Source: Nitrospira sp. (GTDB lineage Bacteria > Nitrospirota > Nitrospiria > Nitrospirales > Nitrospiraceae). From it: a stretch of 10,922 bases of DNA. This document shows positions 1 to 6,304 of the stretch, in pieces. Under the pieces are notes generated by a model that worked only from the letters and a program-made list of their open reading frames with translations, was not told the DNA's origin and did not search any database. The stretch lies in NCBI GenBank assembly GCA_015904055.1, contig JABMDE010000007.1, positions 1 through 10,922 on the forward strand, written 5' to 3'. Every line of letters starts with the position of its first letter. Positions within the stretch are counted from its first letter, which is position 1. The position numbers and the translations under genes are program-made.

Positions 1-68
1 CGAGAGGATTTGAACCTCCGACCCCTGCGTCCCGAACGCAGTGCGCTACCGGGCTGCGCTACGCCCCG
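1..68 (-). tRNA. tRNA-Pro (anticodon CGG), 3' end beyond window edge
   Basis: Read on the minus strand, the segment starts with the acceptor strand CGGGGCG (68 to 62). It then shows a D-arm with GCGC/GCGC pairing around AGCCCGGTA, an anticodon stem CTGCG/CGCAG closing the 7-nt loop TTCGGGA, and a T-arm with TTCGAAT. The loop places C34-G35-G36 as the anticodon, which reads proline codon CCG. The 3' acceptor strand and CCA position lie outside the window, so pairing of the acceptor stem cannot be checked. It lies about 40 nt downstream of the ald stop on the same strand. The cloverleaf was worked out by eye; the identity is nevertheless clear. Confidence 0.93.
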
Positions 69-107
69 ACAAGAGCGAGAGAAACAGGAAACGGGAAAGG
101 GATTGTC

Positions 108-1211
108 TTACAAGATGGGGGTAAAACGCAACCCATGGGCATCCGCCACACCCTGGCACGTGACAAGGCCGTCTTTCACGTTCACCCCTTTGGCCAACCC
201 GGGATCGGCGCCGATCGCCCGATCGACCCCGTTTGAGGCAAGCCGGACCATATAGGGCAAGGTGGCATTGGTCAGCGCCAACGTCGATGTACGCGGCACA
301 ATGCCGGGCATATTGGCGACGCAATAATGGACCACCCCGTCGACAACATAGATCGGCTCAGAATGGGTCGTCGGCTTCGTCGTTTCAAAACAGCCCCCTT
401 GATCCACAGAGACATCGACCACGACGGACCCGGGTTTCATCCGCGAAACCACGGCGCGCGAAACCATTTTGGGCGCTTTTGCACCGGGGACAAGCACGGC
501 ACCGATTACAAGATCCGCCTCACACACGGCCCGTTCAATGGCCGCCGGACTTGCCACGCATGTCACAAGACGGCCTCGATACAAATCGTCCAAGTACCGC
601 AACCGCTCGACGTCAAGATTGATAACTGTGACCTGCGCCCCCATCCCCACGGCGATGCGAATCGCCGATGTCCCCACGACCCCGGCACCGAGCACCACCA
701 CCTTGCCCGACTCCACGCCCGGCACCCCGTGCAACAATACACCCCGGCCGCCATGTGTTTTCTCAAGATAATGCGCGCCGACCTGCACCGACATTCGCCC
801 GGCAATTTCGCTCATGGGTTTGAGCATCGGCAGGCTGCCGTTTTGGGCCTCCGTCGTTTCGTAGGCAATCGCGGTGACCTTCTTCTCCAACAGCACCCTC
901 GTCAGATCGGGAAACGCCGCCAAATGCAGATAGGTGAACAGGATCTGGCCCGGGCGAAACAGATGACATTCGGCAAGCAACGGTTCTTTCACCTTCACAA
1001 TCAAGCCGGCCTTCTCAAACACGTCCTCCTTCGATCCGGCGATTGAAGCCCCGGCCTTGCGATATTCGTCGTCGGCAAACCCGCTGCCTTGCCCGGCACT
1101 CGGCTCGACCCACACCTCATGTCCGGCACGGCACAATGCCGATGCGCCCTCCGGCGTCAAGCTGACGCGATACTCATGATCTTTGATTTCTCTGGGAACA
1201 CCGATAATCAT
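108..1211 (-). CDS. ald: Alanine dehydrogenase
   Basis: NAD-dependent alanine dehydrogenase, a cytosolic enzyme interconverting L-alanine and pyruvate plus ammonium. The 367-aa product matches the usual length (about 370). Visible landmarks are the N-terminal [22 protein letters not shown] with Arg15, Lys75 in VKVKEP, His96 in FTYLHLA, the Rossmann glycine motif VVLGAGVVG, the catalytic Asp in [10 protein letters not shown] and the CVANMPG loop, so all residues known to matter in this family appear intact. The ATG at 1211 is chosen because it gives the canonical family N-terminus; an open frame continues 50 codons upstream but only as a shadow of the neighbouring gene. An AGGTG lies 5 nt before this ATG. 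Only 7 nt separate it from the stop of the upstream S16-domain gene, so the two are probably co-transcribed. The gene is present once, outside the duplicated part of the window. Confidence 0.95.
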   Translation of the reverse strand: MIIGVPREIKDHEYRVSLTPEGASALCRAGHEVWVEPSAGQGSGFADDEYRKAGASIAGSKEDVFEKAGLIVKVKEPLLAECHLFRPGQILFTYLHLAAFPDLTRVLLEKKVTAIAYETTEAQNGSLPMLKPMSEIAGRMSVQVGAHYLEKTHGGRGVLLHGVPGVESGKVVVLGAGVVGTSAIRIAVGMGAQVTVINLDVERLRYLDDLYRGRLVTCVASPAAIERAVCEADLVIGAVLVPGAKAPKMVSRAVVSRMKPGSVVVDVSVDQGGCFETTKPTTHSEPIYVVDGVVHYCVANMPGIVPRTSTLALTNATLPYMVRLASNGVDRAIGADPGLAKGVNVKDGLVTCQGVADAHGLRFTPIL

Positions 1212-1218
1212 GCGGCAC

Positions 1219-2142
1219 CTATTGAGCAGGCCTGAGCGGTTGGCCGGTTGCCACTTCGTACGCTTCCGCCAACGTCGACACTTCCGTGACTTTAATGGAT
1301 CGTGCCATTCCTTTATCCGTAATAGCAAATGTTTGCTGGCCGGCCGGCAACAGCAACTCATGAAATTGCGGGAGCAGGCGACACCCCTCGATCTTATGTT
1401 CCAACCCCCCTACCGGACCGATAACGAGATGTTCATCCATCGTTCCCGAAAAGCATACATCCGACCTCAAGGAGTCTCCCAGTAACGCCGATGTCACCGC
1501 AACCGCCCATGCGGCTCCCGCGCTCGGCCCATCCACACGCATTCCGCTATGAAACGATCCGGCAACCATGGGCATCGTCAATTGCACGGTAAGAAAACGC
1601 GGGTCATACTGAGTCGCCTTGGCAGCCGCCATGACAGCCACCGCGAGTGCCTGCCGCGCTTCTTCCATAAAATGATGGTCCGTCGAGAGAGAGGGGCCAT
1701 TGCCCGCCGGCCGATAACTCACATCCACCTGCAAAATTTGGATATCACCCTTATTAGGGATATTCCAGCCCTTAGCACGCATCCCGGGAGAAAGATCGCG
1801 ATAGCTCAACGCTGGAATTGACCGCGATGCCGACGCAAAGGGCCGTGAAGAAAGTACCGGCCCTGCCATCATGCCGGGGGCAGGAGTTCGAGCCGCCGGC
1901 CCGGAGCTTGGCTGGAGCTCGGCTGAACCACGTTGAGCCGGAAATCGGGTGGACTGAAGTTCAGATGCGGTCTCGATCTCACGACACCCCGGCCCTCCCC
2001 CATCTTGGAAGAGCACGGTTCCATCCGGTTGTGCGCACTTCCAGAGGCCGGCCTGGCTACTCCCGGCCATACAGAATGCTGCCCACAGCATACAGGCAAC
2101 TACCCCTGAGACCTGGCCCCTCATGCTCGATCGTTCCATCAT
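1219..2142 (-). CDS. Exported protein with N-terminal DUF4124-like segment and C-terminal Lon-type (S16) peptidase domain
   Basis: A 307-aa protein starting with a signal-peptide-like stretch (about residues 8-31, hydrophobic core GVVACMLWAAF, ending SSQA). Next comes a short DUF4124-like segment (about 32-56, GLWKCAQPDGTVLFQD), then a Pro/Ala/Ser-rich linker (about 60-110). The C-terminal half resembles the Lon proteolytic domain: VDGPSAGAAWA with the nucleophile candidate Ser207, and IGPVGGLEHKIEGC with Lys250 at the position of the Lon catalytic lysine. There is no AAA+ ATPase domain, unlike Lon itself, so it would be an ATP-independent envelope or periplasmic enzyme if active; that is inference. 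Candidate starts are ATG at 2142, 2139 or 2124; none has a convincing Shine-Dalgarno, and a TATAGT -10-like box lies just upstream (2151-2156), so a very short leader is possible. It precedes ald by 7 nt. Confidence 0.75.
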   Translation of the reverse strand: MMERSSMRGQVSGVVACMLWAAFCMAGSSQAGLWKCAQPDGTVLFQDGGGPGCREIETASELQSTRFPAQRGSAELQPSSGPAARTPAPGMMAGPVLSSRPFASASRSIPALSYRDLSPGMRAKGWNIPNKGDIQILQVDVSYRPAGNGPSLSTDHHFMEEARQALAVAVMAAAKATQYDPRFLTVQLTMPMVAGSFHSGMRVDGPSAGAAWAVAVTSALLGDSLRSDVCFSGTMDEHLVIGPVGGLEHKIEGCRLLPQFHELLLPAGQQTFAITDKGMARSIKVTEVSTLAEAYEVATGQPLRPAQ

Positions 2143-2175
2143 CTCTCAGAACTATAGCAGAGCGTGTTACACAAC

Positions 2176-2205
2176 TGGACACCTGAAAAACCCCTGGTGT
2201 AAGAT
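2176..2205 (+). promoter_or_regulatory. Candidate sigma-70 promoter for the zinc-ribbon/ferredoxin cassette
   Basis: TGGACA (2176-2181) and TAAGAT (2200-2205) are separated by 18 nt and sit 44 nt upstream of the zinc-ribbon start codon. They lie in the divergent gap between the S16 gene and the cassette. Each box matches consensus at four or five of six positions. No experimental support; judged by eye. Confidence 0.35.
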
Positions 2206-2248
2206 GCGCGCGCTCGTGTCGATCCAACGGAATGGCAAGGAGAGAACA

Positions 2249-2626
2249 ATGGACACTGGAATCTGTCAGGCCTGTGGCGCTTCCGGCGGCCCGCTGATGA
2301 AGTTTTCACTGGGTAAGGACTTCTTCGGCCGCCCCTATGACCGTCTGTCCCCGTCCTCTGATCAAAGCCCCAAATGGTATTGCGCAGCATGTTCGATGCA
2401 CAAAAACTTACAGCGAGACTTCCGTGATATCCGCACCGAATACGACAAACTGAGCGCGGGCCAGGGATCAGAACTCGCAAAAGGTGACGAGTTTCTCCGC
2501 GCCTCCGTCCGGCTGCGGGAAATCATGACTATTCTGGGCGCCACACAGGAACCATCGACGCTGCTCGCAGGGCGAGAGGTCCAACTGTTAATGGAGCGTC
2601 TCAATACGGCTACGATGCCGGCCTAA
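2249..2626 (+). CDS. Small zinc-ribbon-like protein of unknown function
   Basis: A 125-aa protein not recognised as a named family. Two CxxC pairs (Cys6/Cys9 in ICQACG and Cys45/Cys48 in WYCAACS) suggest a four-cysteine zinc or iron knuckle near the N-terminus. The rest (about 50-125) is charged and probably helical (HKNLQRDFRDIRTEYDKL, VRLREIMTILG). No signal peptide or membrane segment is seen, so it is likely cytosolic. ATG 2249 is chosen over more upstream starts because AAGGAG lies 6 nt before it and the CxxC begins immediately after. It is the first gene of the cassette, 11 nt before the [2Fe-2S] ferredoxin. Unlike the three genes after it, it appears only once in the window, which fits the junction at 3976/3977 falling inside the next gene. 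It could be a regulator or assembly factor for the iron-sulfur proteins, but nothing shows this directly. Confidence 0.7.
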   Translation: MDTGICQACGASGGPLMKFSLGKDFFGRPYDRLSPSSDQSPKWYCAACSMHKNLQRDFRDIRTEYDKLSAGQGSELAKGDEFLRASVRLREIMTILGATQEPSTLLAGREVQLLMERLNTATMPA

Positions 2627-2637
2627 CACCACTGCCT

Positions 2638-2991
2638 ATGCCGCCATTTCAACGTCATATCTTTATCTGCACCAACCAGCGGCCCAAGGACGATCCACGC
2701 GGCTGCTGCGCGAACCTGGGTTCAGAAAAGCTCCATGCACATTTCAAGAGTGAAACAAAACGGCTGAATCTCAAAGGGGCCGTCCGCGCCAACAAGGCTG
2801 GATGCCTCGACCATTGCGAAATGGGACCCAGCGTTGTCATCTATCCGGAAGGAGTCTGGTACTGGGTGGGGACAGAAGCCGATGTGACCGAAATCATGGA
2901 ACGGCATGTCATCAAGGGCGAGATCGTAACCCGATTACTCATGCCGGACCATCCGGCACCTGACTCGCTCGTTTCACTGAAGAAACCCTGA
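2638..2991 (+). CDS. Thioredoxin-like [2Fe-2S] ferredoxin, copy A (complete)
   Basis: A 117-aa protein of the thioredoxin-fold [2Fe-2S] ferredoxin family (the type of Azotobacter FeSI and Aquifex Fd; also the NuoE-like fold), a cytosolic one-electron carrier. Cluster ligands are visible: Cys11 in FICTNQRP, Cys23 or Cys24 in PRGCCAN, and Cys56 and Cys60 in AGCLDHCEMGPS. The following VVIYPEGVWYWVG is typical of the family. Length is usual for the single-domain form. The start codon has no good Shine-Dalgarno, so translation may be coupled to the upstream zinc-ribbon gene, 11 nt away. The next gene follows after 22 nt. Copy B at 3972-4310 is nearly identical in protein (changes such as Ile10/Val, Lys93/Asn, and a few near the C-terminus). 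The electron donor and acceptor cannot be deduced here. Confidence 0.9.
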   Translation: MPPFQRHIFICTNQRPKDDPRGCCANLGSEKLHAHFKSETKRLNLKGAVRANKAGCLDHCEMGPSVVIYPEGVWYWVGTEADVTEIMERHVIKGEIVTRLLMPDHPAPDSLVSLKKP

Positions 2992-3013
2992 CATCCTAGA
3001 GTCATCGAATCCA

Positions 3014-3427
3014 ATGGCAACTGAAGACAAATGGAAGGCCAACTTCGAAAAGGTGGCCTTCACGAAACAGTTTCCGGGACTGCTGTTGGAGTGGCACGGC
3101 TGCCAGGGAAAAACCGTTGAAGCCGTCACCCCCCTGACAGGCAAACAGGGCGCCGTTGTCATCACATTCACCGACGGAACGTTTGTTGTCGGGCCGCCCT
3201 TGGCACCTGAAGCCTGGGAACTGGGCCAAGCCCTCATAGATGCCAGAACGCACCTGGAACCCAGACATCACGACGCCTATAAGGAGTATGATCGTCTGGC
3301 GCAGAAGGACAAGGATGCGCTCCGCTCGGCCAGACTGGAAAAAATTATCGGCGCGATTCAGAATAATATCGACGCGATTCCCGAATTGAAAGACCGTCTA
3401 AAAACCCTCGTACAGGAGTGGAAGTGA
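3014..3427 (+). CDS. Conserved hypothetical protein of the ferredoxin cassette, copy A
   Basis: A 137-aa soluble protein I do not recognise. The N-terminal half (about 1-65) looks like a compact alpha/beta or beta fold (LLLEWHGCQGK, GAVVITFTDGTFVVGPPLAPEAW). The C-terminal half (about 65-137) is charged and helical, possibly coiled coil (YDRLAQKDKDALRSARLEKIIGAI). It has one cysteine, Cys30, so it is not itself a typical iron-sulfur protein. Its stop codon overlaps the GTG start of the di-cluster ferredoxin by 4 nt, and it follows the [2Fe-2S] ferredoxin by 22 nt, so it is almost certainly made together with two electron carriers and could be a partner or docking subunit. Copy B (4333-4746) differs at about 9 residues, mostly conservative and clustered near residues 78-90 and 117-131, evidence that the frame is a real gene under selection. 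Confidence 0.75.
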   Translation: MATEDKWKANFEKVAFTKQFPGLLLEWHGCQGKTVEAVTPLTGKQGAVVITFTDGTFVVGPPLAPEAWELGQALIDARTHLEPRHHDAYKEYDRLAQKDKDALRSARLEKIIGAIQNNIDAIPELKDRLKTLVQEWK

Positions 3428-3720
3428 GCAGCCTCCCCAACAAGAATATGTTTGAGATCTTTTCGCAAGGTCTCTTTGAAGGAGTCAAACCTATGATGAT
3501 CATCCGCGATCACCTCATCCGCCACCCGGACCGTTGCATGCACCAGGCCATTTGTGTCCCCATTTGTCCGACCGGAGCCTGGCTCTCGACGCCTCCGTAC
3601 AAATTCGACCCATCGCGCTGTCTGGAGAGCTGCCGGCTCTGCCTGGATGCCTGCCCGTCGCAAGCCATCTTCGGCGTCTTCAAGAAGGGCGACAAGCTGC
3701 TGGAGCCGCAGAAGAAGTAG
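3424..3720 (+). CDS. Small di-cluster 4Fe-4S-type ferredoxin with seven cysteines, copy A
   Basis: A 98-aa protein with two ferredoxin-type cysteine motifs: Cys38-x5-Cys44-x3-Cys48-Pro, and Cys66-x3-Cys70-x2-Cys73-x3-Cys77-Pro. It should be a small cytosolic electron carrier. The first motif lacks one of the four cysteines of a normal 2[4Fe-4S] protein and its spacing is unusual, so one cluster could be [3Fe-4S] or have a non-cysteine ligand; His40, changed only at its neighbour in copy B, is a candidate. GTG 3424 is preferred: it overlaps the preceding TGA (GTGA) and has AGGAG 5 nt upstream. A GTG two codons earlier is possible. It ends the cassette; a convergent synthase lies beyond. Copy B is 4743-5045 and ends with two extra residues (Thr-Gly). 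No partner enzyme is encoded nearby. Confidence 0.85.
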   Translation: MSSLPNKNMFEIFSQGLFEGVKPMMIIRDHLIRHPDRCMHQAICVPICPTGAWLSTPPYKFDPSRCLESCRLCLDACPSQAIFGVFKKGDKLLEPQKK

Positions 3721-3877
3721 GGAAGTGCGAGGGGGCCTGGCCGATCACCCGTGCTCGCCGACCGCGCACACAAGAATAGTCAGAACTCAAATTGCGGGCG
3801 GTGCTCGGTCAATACGCGCAGTGGCGATCAGCCAACCCCTCTCGCAGAGAGTAGAAAAAGATAGTTGGTATCTGACT

Positions 3878-3976
3878 ACACATCTGGTCCACCCGCACGT
3901 ACCTTCCCCGTCACGCGATCTGCTTTCGCAAATGCCCCCAGTAGGCTGTTCCGGAATAGCCGCAGGCGGCGGTGCC
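3878..3976. repeat. Exact 99-bp repeat (first copy; second at 6206-6304)
   Basis: All 99 positions of 3878-3976 match 6206-6304. The match ends abruptly on both sides: 3877 is t against g at 6205, and 3977 is t against g at 6305. The equivalent stretch of the other synthase copy (from about 5290) differs from both at 3 positions in 60, so perfect identity here is not the general level of similarity. A retained overlap of one odd length such as 99 is what a k-mer assembler leaves between neighbouring contigs. Confidence 0.95.
3911..3976 (-). pseudogene. Remnant of squalene/phytoene synthase: last 21 codons plus stop
   Basis: Read on the minus strand, 3976-3911 encodes the end of the synthase (GTAACGYSGTAYWGHLRKQIA, here cited only to identify it) and its TGA stop. 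It is identical in DNA to the tail of the full-length synthase at 6239-6304. The gene is broken at 3976/3977, where the sequence switches to the ferredoxin gene on the other strand. It has no start and cannot be expressed. It shows that in haplotype A the synthase lies directly behind the ferredoxin cassette, convergent and 190 nt from it. Confidence 0.9.
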
Positions 3977-4310
3977 TATCTTTGTCTGCACCAACCAGCG
4001 CCCCAAGGACGATCCGCGCGGCTGCTGCGCGAACTTGGGTTCGGAAAAGCTCCACGCCCATTTCAAGAGTGAAACGAAACGGCTGAATCTCAAAGGGGCC
4101 GTCCGTGCGAACAAGGCTGGATGCCTCGACCATTGCGAGATGGGGCCCAGCGTCGTCATCTATCCGGAAGGGGTCTGGTACTGGGTGGGCACAGAAGCCG
4201 ATGTGACCGAGATCATGGAACGGCATGTCATCAACGGCGAAATCGTGACTCGATTGCTCATGCCGGACCATCCGGCGCCTGACTTACTCGTTCCTCTTAA
4301 GAAACCCTGA
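3972..4310 (+). CDS. Thioredoxin-like [2Fe-2S] ferredoxin, copy B (5' end replaced at a junction)
   Basis: Second copy of the thioredoxin-like [2Fe-2S] ferredoxin. Homology to copy A starts at 3977 (its 2658), so the native start and first seven codons are missing. In the sequence as given, GTG 3972, contributed by the synthase tail, would start a 112-residue protein (MPIFVCTNQRP...) that keeps all cluster cysteines: the FVCTN Cys, the GCC pair, and GCLDHC. This in-frame start is fortuitous, with no clear ribosome binding site. Differences from copy A in protein are few (Ile/Val near the N-terminus, Lys/Asn in HVI-GEI, and two near the C-terminus). It is followed by the same gene order as copy A. 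If the junction is an assembly error the true gene will have an N-terminus like copy A. Confidence 0.85.
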   Translation: MPIFVCTNQRPKDDPRGCCANLGSEKLHAHFKSETKRLNLKGAVRANKAGCLDHCEMGPSVVIYPEGVWYWVGTEADVTEIMERHVINGEIVTRLLMPDHPAPDLLVPLKKP

Positions 4311-4332
4311 CATCGTAGAATCACCGAGTCCA

Positions 4333-4746
4333 ATGGCAACTGAAGACAAATGGAAGGCCAACTTTGAAAAGGTGGCTTTCACGAAACAATTTCCAGGGCT
4401 GCTGCTGGAGTGGCACGGCTGCCAAGGGAAAACCGTTGAAGCAGTCACCCCCCTGACAGGGAAACAGGGTGCCGTTGTCGTGACATTCACCGACGGAACG
4501 TTTTTCGTCGGGCCACCCTTGGCTCCTGAAGCCTGGGAACTGGGCCAAGCCCTCATCGATGCCAGAAAATACCTGGAACCTAGGCATCAAGACGCCTATA
4601 CGGAGTATGATCGGCTGGCACAGAAAGACAAGGATGCGCTCCGCTCGGCCAGGCTGGAAAAAATTATCGGCGCGATCCAGAATAATCTCGACGCGATTCC
4701 CGAATTGAAAGAGCGGCTGAAAGCCCTCGTACAGGAGTGGAAGTGA
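4333..4746 (+). CDS. Conserved hypothetical protein of the ferredoxin cassette, copy B
   Basis: Second copy of the unrecognised 137-aa protein, same length and same N- and C-terminal halves as copy A. Cys30 is kept. Protein differences are mainly conservative: Ile/Val and Val/Phe around 49-57, a cluster in the ARKYLEPRHQDAYTEYD region, and Ile/Leu, Asp/Glu and Thr/Ala near the end. The first 36 codons are identical in protein despite 8 nucleotide changes. It begins 22 nt after the ferredoxin stop and overlaps the following GTG start by 4 nt, exactly as in copy A. Such conservation says that both copies descend from functional genes. Confidence 0.75.
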   Translation: MATEDKWKANFEKVAFTKQFPGLLLEWHGCQGKTVEAVTPLTGKQGAVVVTFTDGTFFVGPPLAPEAWELGQALIDARKYLEPRHQDAYTEYDRLAQKDKDALRSARLEKIIGAIQNNLDAIPELKERLKALVQEWK

Positions 4747-5045
4747 GCAGTCTCCCCAATAAGAATATGTTTGAGATCTTTTCGCAAGGTCTCTTTGAAG
4801 GAGTCAAACCCATGATGGTCATCCGCGATCACCTCATCCGCCACCCGGACCGCTGCACGCACCAGGCTATTTGCGTCCCTATCTGCCCGACCAGTGCCTG
4901 GCTCTCGACCCCCCCATACAAATTCGACCCATCGCGCTGCCTGGAGAGCTGCCGGCTCTGCCTGGATGCCTGTCCGTCGCAGGCCATCTTTGGCGTCTTC
5001 AAAAAAGGCGACAAGCTGTTGGAGCCGCAGAAAAAGACGGGGTAG
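4743..5045 (+). CDS. Small di-cluster 4Fe-4S-type ferredoxin with seven cysteines, copy B
   Basis: Second copy, 100 aa, with the same seven cysteines in the same spacing (C-x5-C-x3-CP and C-x3-C-x2-C-x3-CP). The missing eighth cysteine is therefore a family feature, not a sequencing slip in one copy. Changes from copy A include Ile26/Val, Met39/Thr and Gly51/Ser, and the C-terminus runs two residues further before TAG. GTG 4743 overlaps the preceding TGA and is preceded by AGGAG at the same spacing as in copy A. The next gene on this side is the convergent synthase fragment 238 nt away; that gap contains an A-rich run (about 5136-5160) but no convincing terminator hairpin. Confidence 0.85.
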   Translation: MSSLPNKNMFEIFSQGLFEGVKPMMVIRDHLIRHPDRCTHQAICVPICPTSAWLSTPPYKFDPSRCLESCRLCLDACPSQAIFGVFKKGDKLLEPQKKTG

Positions 5046-5283
5046 CCTGGTAAGTTCCCGTTGCTCGCCGAGCCCCCACGATAATGCGGTGGTCGCTCGA
5101 TGCGCGCAGTCGGGAACCAACCAGGCCACCCCTTAAAAAAATAGAGAGAAAAGAAAAAGCCTCTCAGATTCCGCCTTCCTTCCTCCTCTCATTGACTCAA
5201 TTTCTACACTCCTTCGACGCACATCCGTTCTATCCACGGCATGATGAGGAAGGGAGGGAAATCAGAACAGGCACAGGCGCGGA

Positions 5284-6205
5284 TCAGGCGATCTGCTTTC
5301 GCAGGTGCCCCCAGTAGGCTGTTCCGGAATAGCCACAGGCGGCGGTGCCGGTCGTCATGGCCATGATGCGGTAGACTGTGCTGCGCGGGATTTTCACCTT
5401 CACGGCGGGGTTCAGAAGATCCGAGGAATTCATCACCAGCTTCAACGACTCGCCCCCGGACAGAATCGGCCACATGCAGGATAGCCGAAGCCTCGTTTCA
5501 TAACGCGGGATCGCCATCGTATAGAGCCACCCTTGGTCGAGATGCTCGGTGGCCATACGAACAAGCTTGCTCAGCACCGGCCTGAATTTCGCAAGATGTT
5601 GCTGATCCAACAAATCCCTCGGTGTGAGCCCCACCTCGGCGAGCATCGGCTCAGGAACATAGCACCGCCCCTTCTGAAGGTCGTGCGCGACATCTTTCAC
5701 GATGTTCGTCAGTTGCAGGCCTTTCCCGAATCGCACACCGACTGCCGACATCTCTCTTACGTTCCACGACGCCAGCGCCTTCCGATGGCCACACATCAAA
5801 TCCGTCCAAAACTCCCCCACACATCCGGCGACATAATACGTATAGCGGTCCAGATCATCGACCGTCTTCAGGGCCGTGAGATCCTCGGCAGTCTGTCCGG
5901 GGAAGGTGCTCAAATCCATTTCCATGCCCTGTGTGAGCGTGGTCATCAGCCGCTGAACCCGGCGCCGATCCTCTGGCGAAAAGTCCAGAAAAAGCCTGAA
6001 ACACTGATCCAAACGTTCCAGCAGCACCCGCTCAGATGACTGCTGCTGGAGCGGCCCGATTGCACGCTGAATATCCTGCACCTGCCCCCAGACAATTTGA
6101 TCACCGACGAACTGGCTTTTCAGCTGACTCAGAAAATCCAGGCGGCGATGCCGATCGATCAAGTCCGTATCGGCAATCGTATCGGCGGCACGCGCAAAGA
6201 GATAG
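5284..6205 (-). pseudogene. Squalene/phytoene synthase, copy B, N-terminus missing
   Basis: Copy of the full-length synthase at 6239-7285, covering residues equivalent to about 43-348. It retains the first aspartate motif (ARAADTIAD) at its truncated edge and the second (QLTNIVKDVAHDLQKG), and has a normal TGA stop. Homology ends at 6205 (equivalent to 7160), where the sequence switches to the intergenic DNA downstream of the next synthase copy. The first 42 residues and the start codon are absent; the first in-frame start-like codon is a TTG at 6162, inside the first motif. Protein differences from the complete copy are few and conservative, so the coding part has not decayed: truncation is either very recent or an assembly artefact. 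As written it is unlikely to give active enzyme. Confidence 0.85.
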
Positions 6206-6304
6206 ACACATCTGGTCCACCCGCACGTACCTTCCCCGTCACGCGATCTGCTTTCGCAAATGCCCCCAGTAGGCTGTTCCGGAATAGCCGCAGGCGGCGG
6301 TGCC
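6206..6304. repeat. Exact 99-bp repeat (second copy; first at 3878-3976)
   Basis: Holds 33 nt of intergenic DNA followed by the last 66 nt of the complete synthase gene. It is the start of the stretch that I assign to haplotype A, resuming after the haplotype B segment 3977-6205. Identity with 3878-3976 is complete across 99 positions. Confidence 0.95.

Larger units (their letters stand above)
2658..3720 (+). repeat. Direct repeat 1, copy A (ferredoxin cassette)
   Basis: 2658-3720 is repeated in direct orientation at 3977-5045 with a constant offset of 1319 nt and no indel until the end of the last gene. In the first 36 codons of the 137-aa gene the copies differ at 8 nucleotides, all synonymous, so they diverged while under selection. 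The intergenic DNA after each copy (3721-3877 against 5046-5283) is strongly different and of different length. Confidence 0.95.
3977..5045 (+). repeat. Direct repeat 1, copy B (ferredoxin cassette)
   Basis: Second copy of 2658-3720. It contains the ferredoxin without its first codons, the complete 137-aa gene and the complete di-cluster ferredoxin. The left border is an abrupt switch at 3976/3977 from synthase-tail sequence; the last gene is 6 nt longer than in copy A owing to a shifted stop. Confidence 0.95.

Noticed and set aside
327..1046. 239-codon plus-strand frame inside ald
   Set aside because: Antisense shadow of alanine dehydrogenase; the minus-strand frame has all family motifs.
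3840..3852. CTCTC-GCA-GAGAG hairpin downstream of di-cluster ferredoxin copy A as terminator
   Set aside because: The stem is only 5 bp with no T-tract on either strand, and it is absent from the equivalent place in copy B.
3554..4072. Long plus-strand open frame across the first junction
   Set aside because: It is an off-frame shadow of the di-cluster ferredoxin that continues through intergenic and junction sequence; the composition (Arg/Ser/Pro rich) is not that of a real protein.
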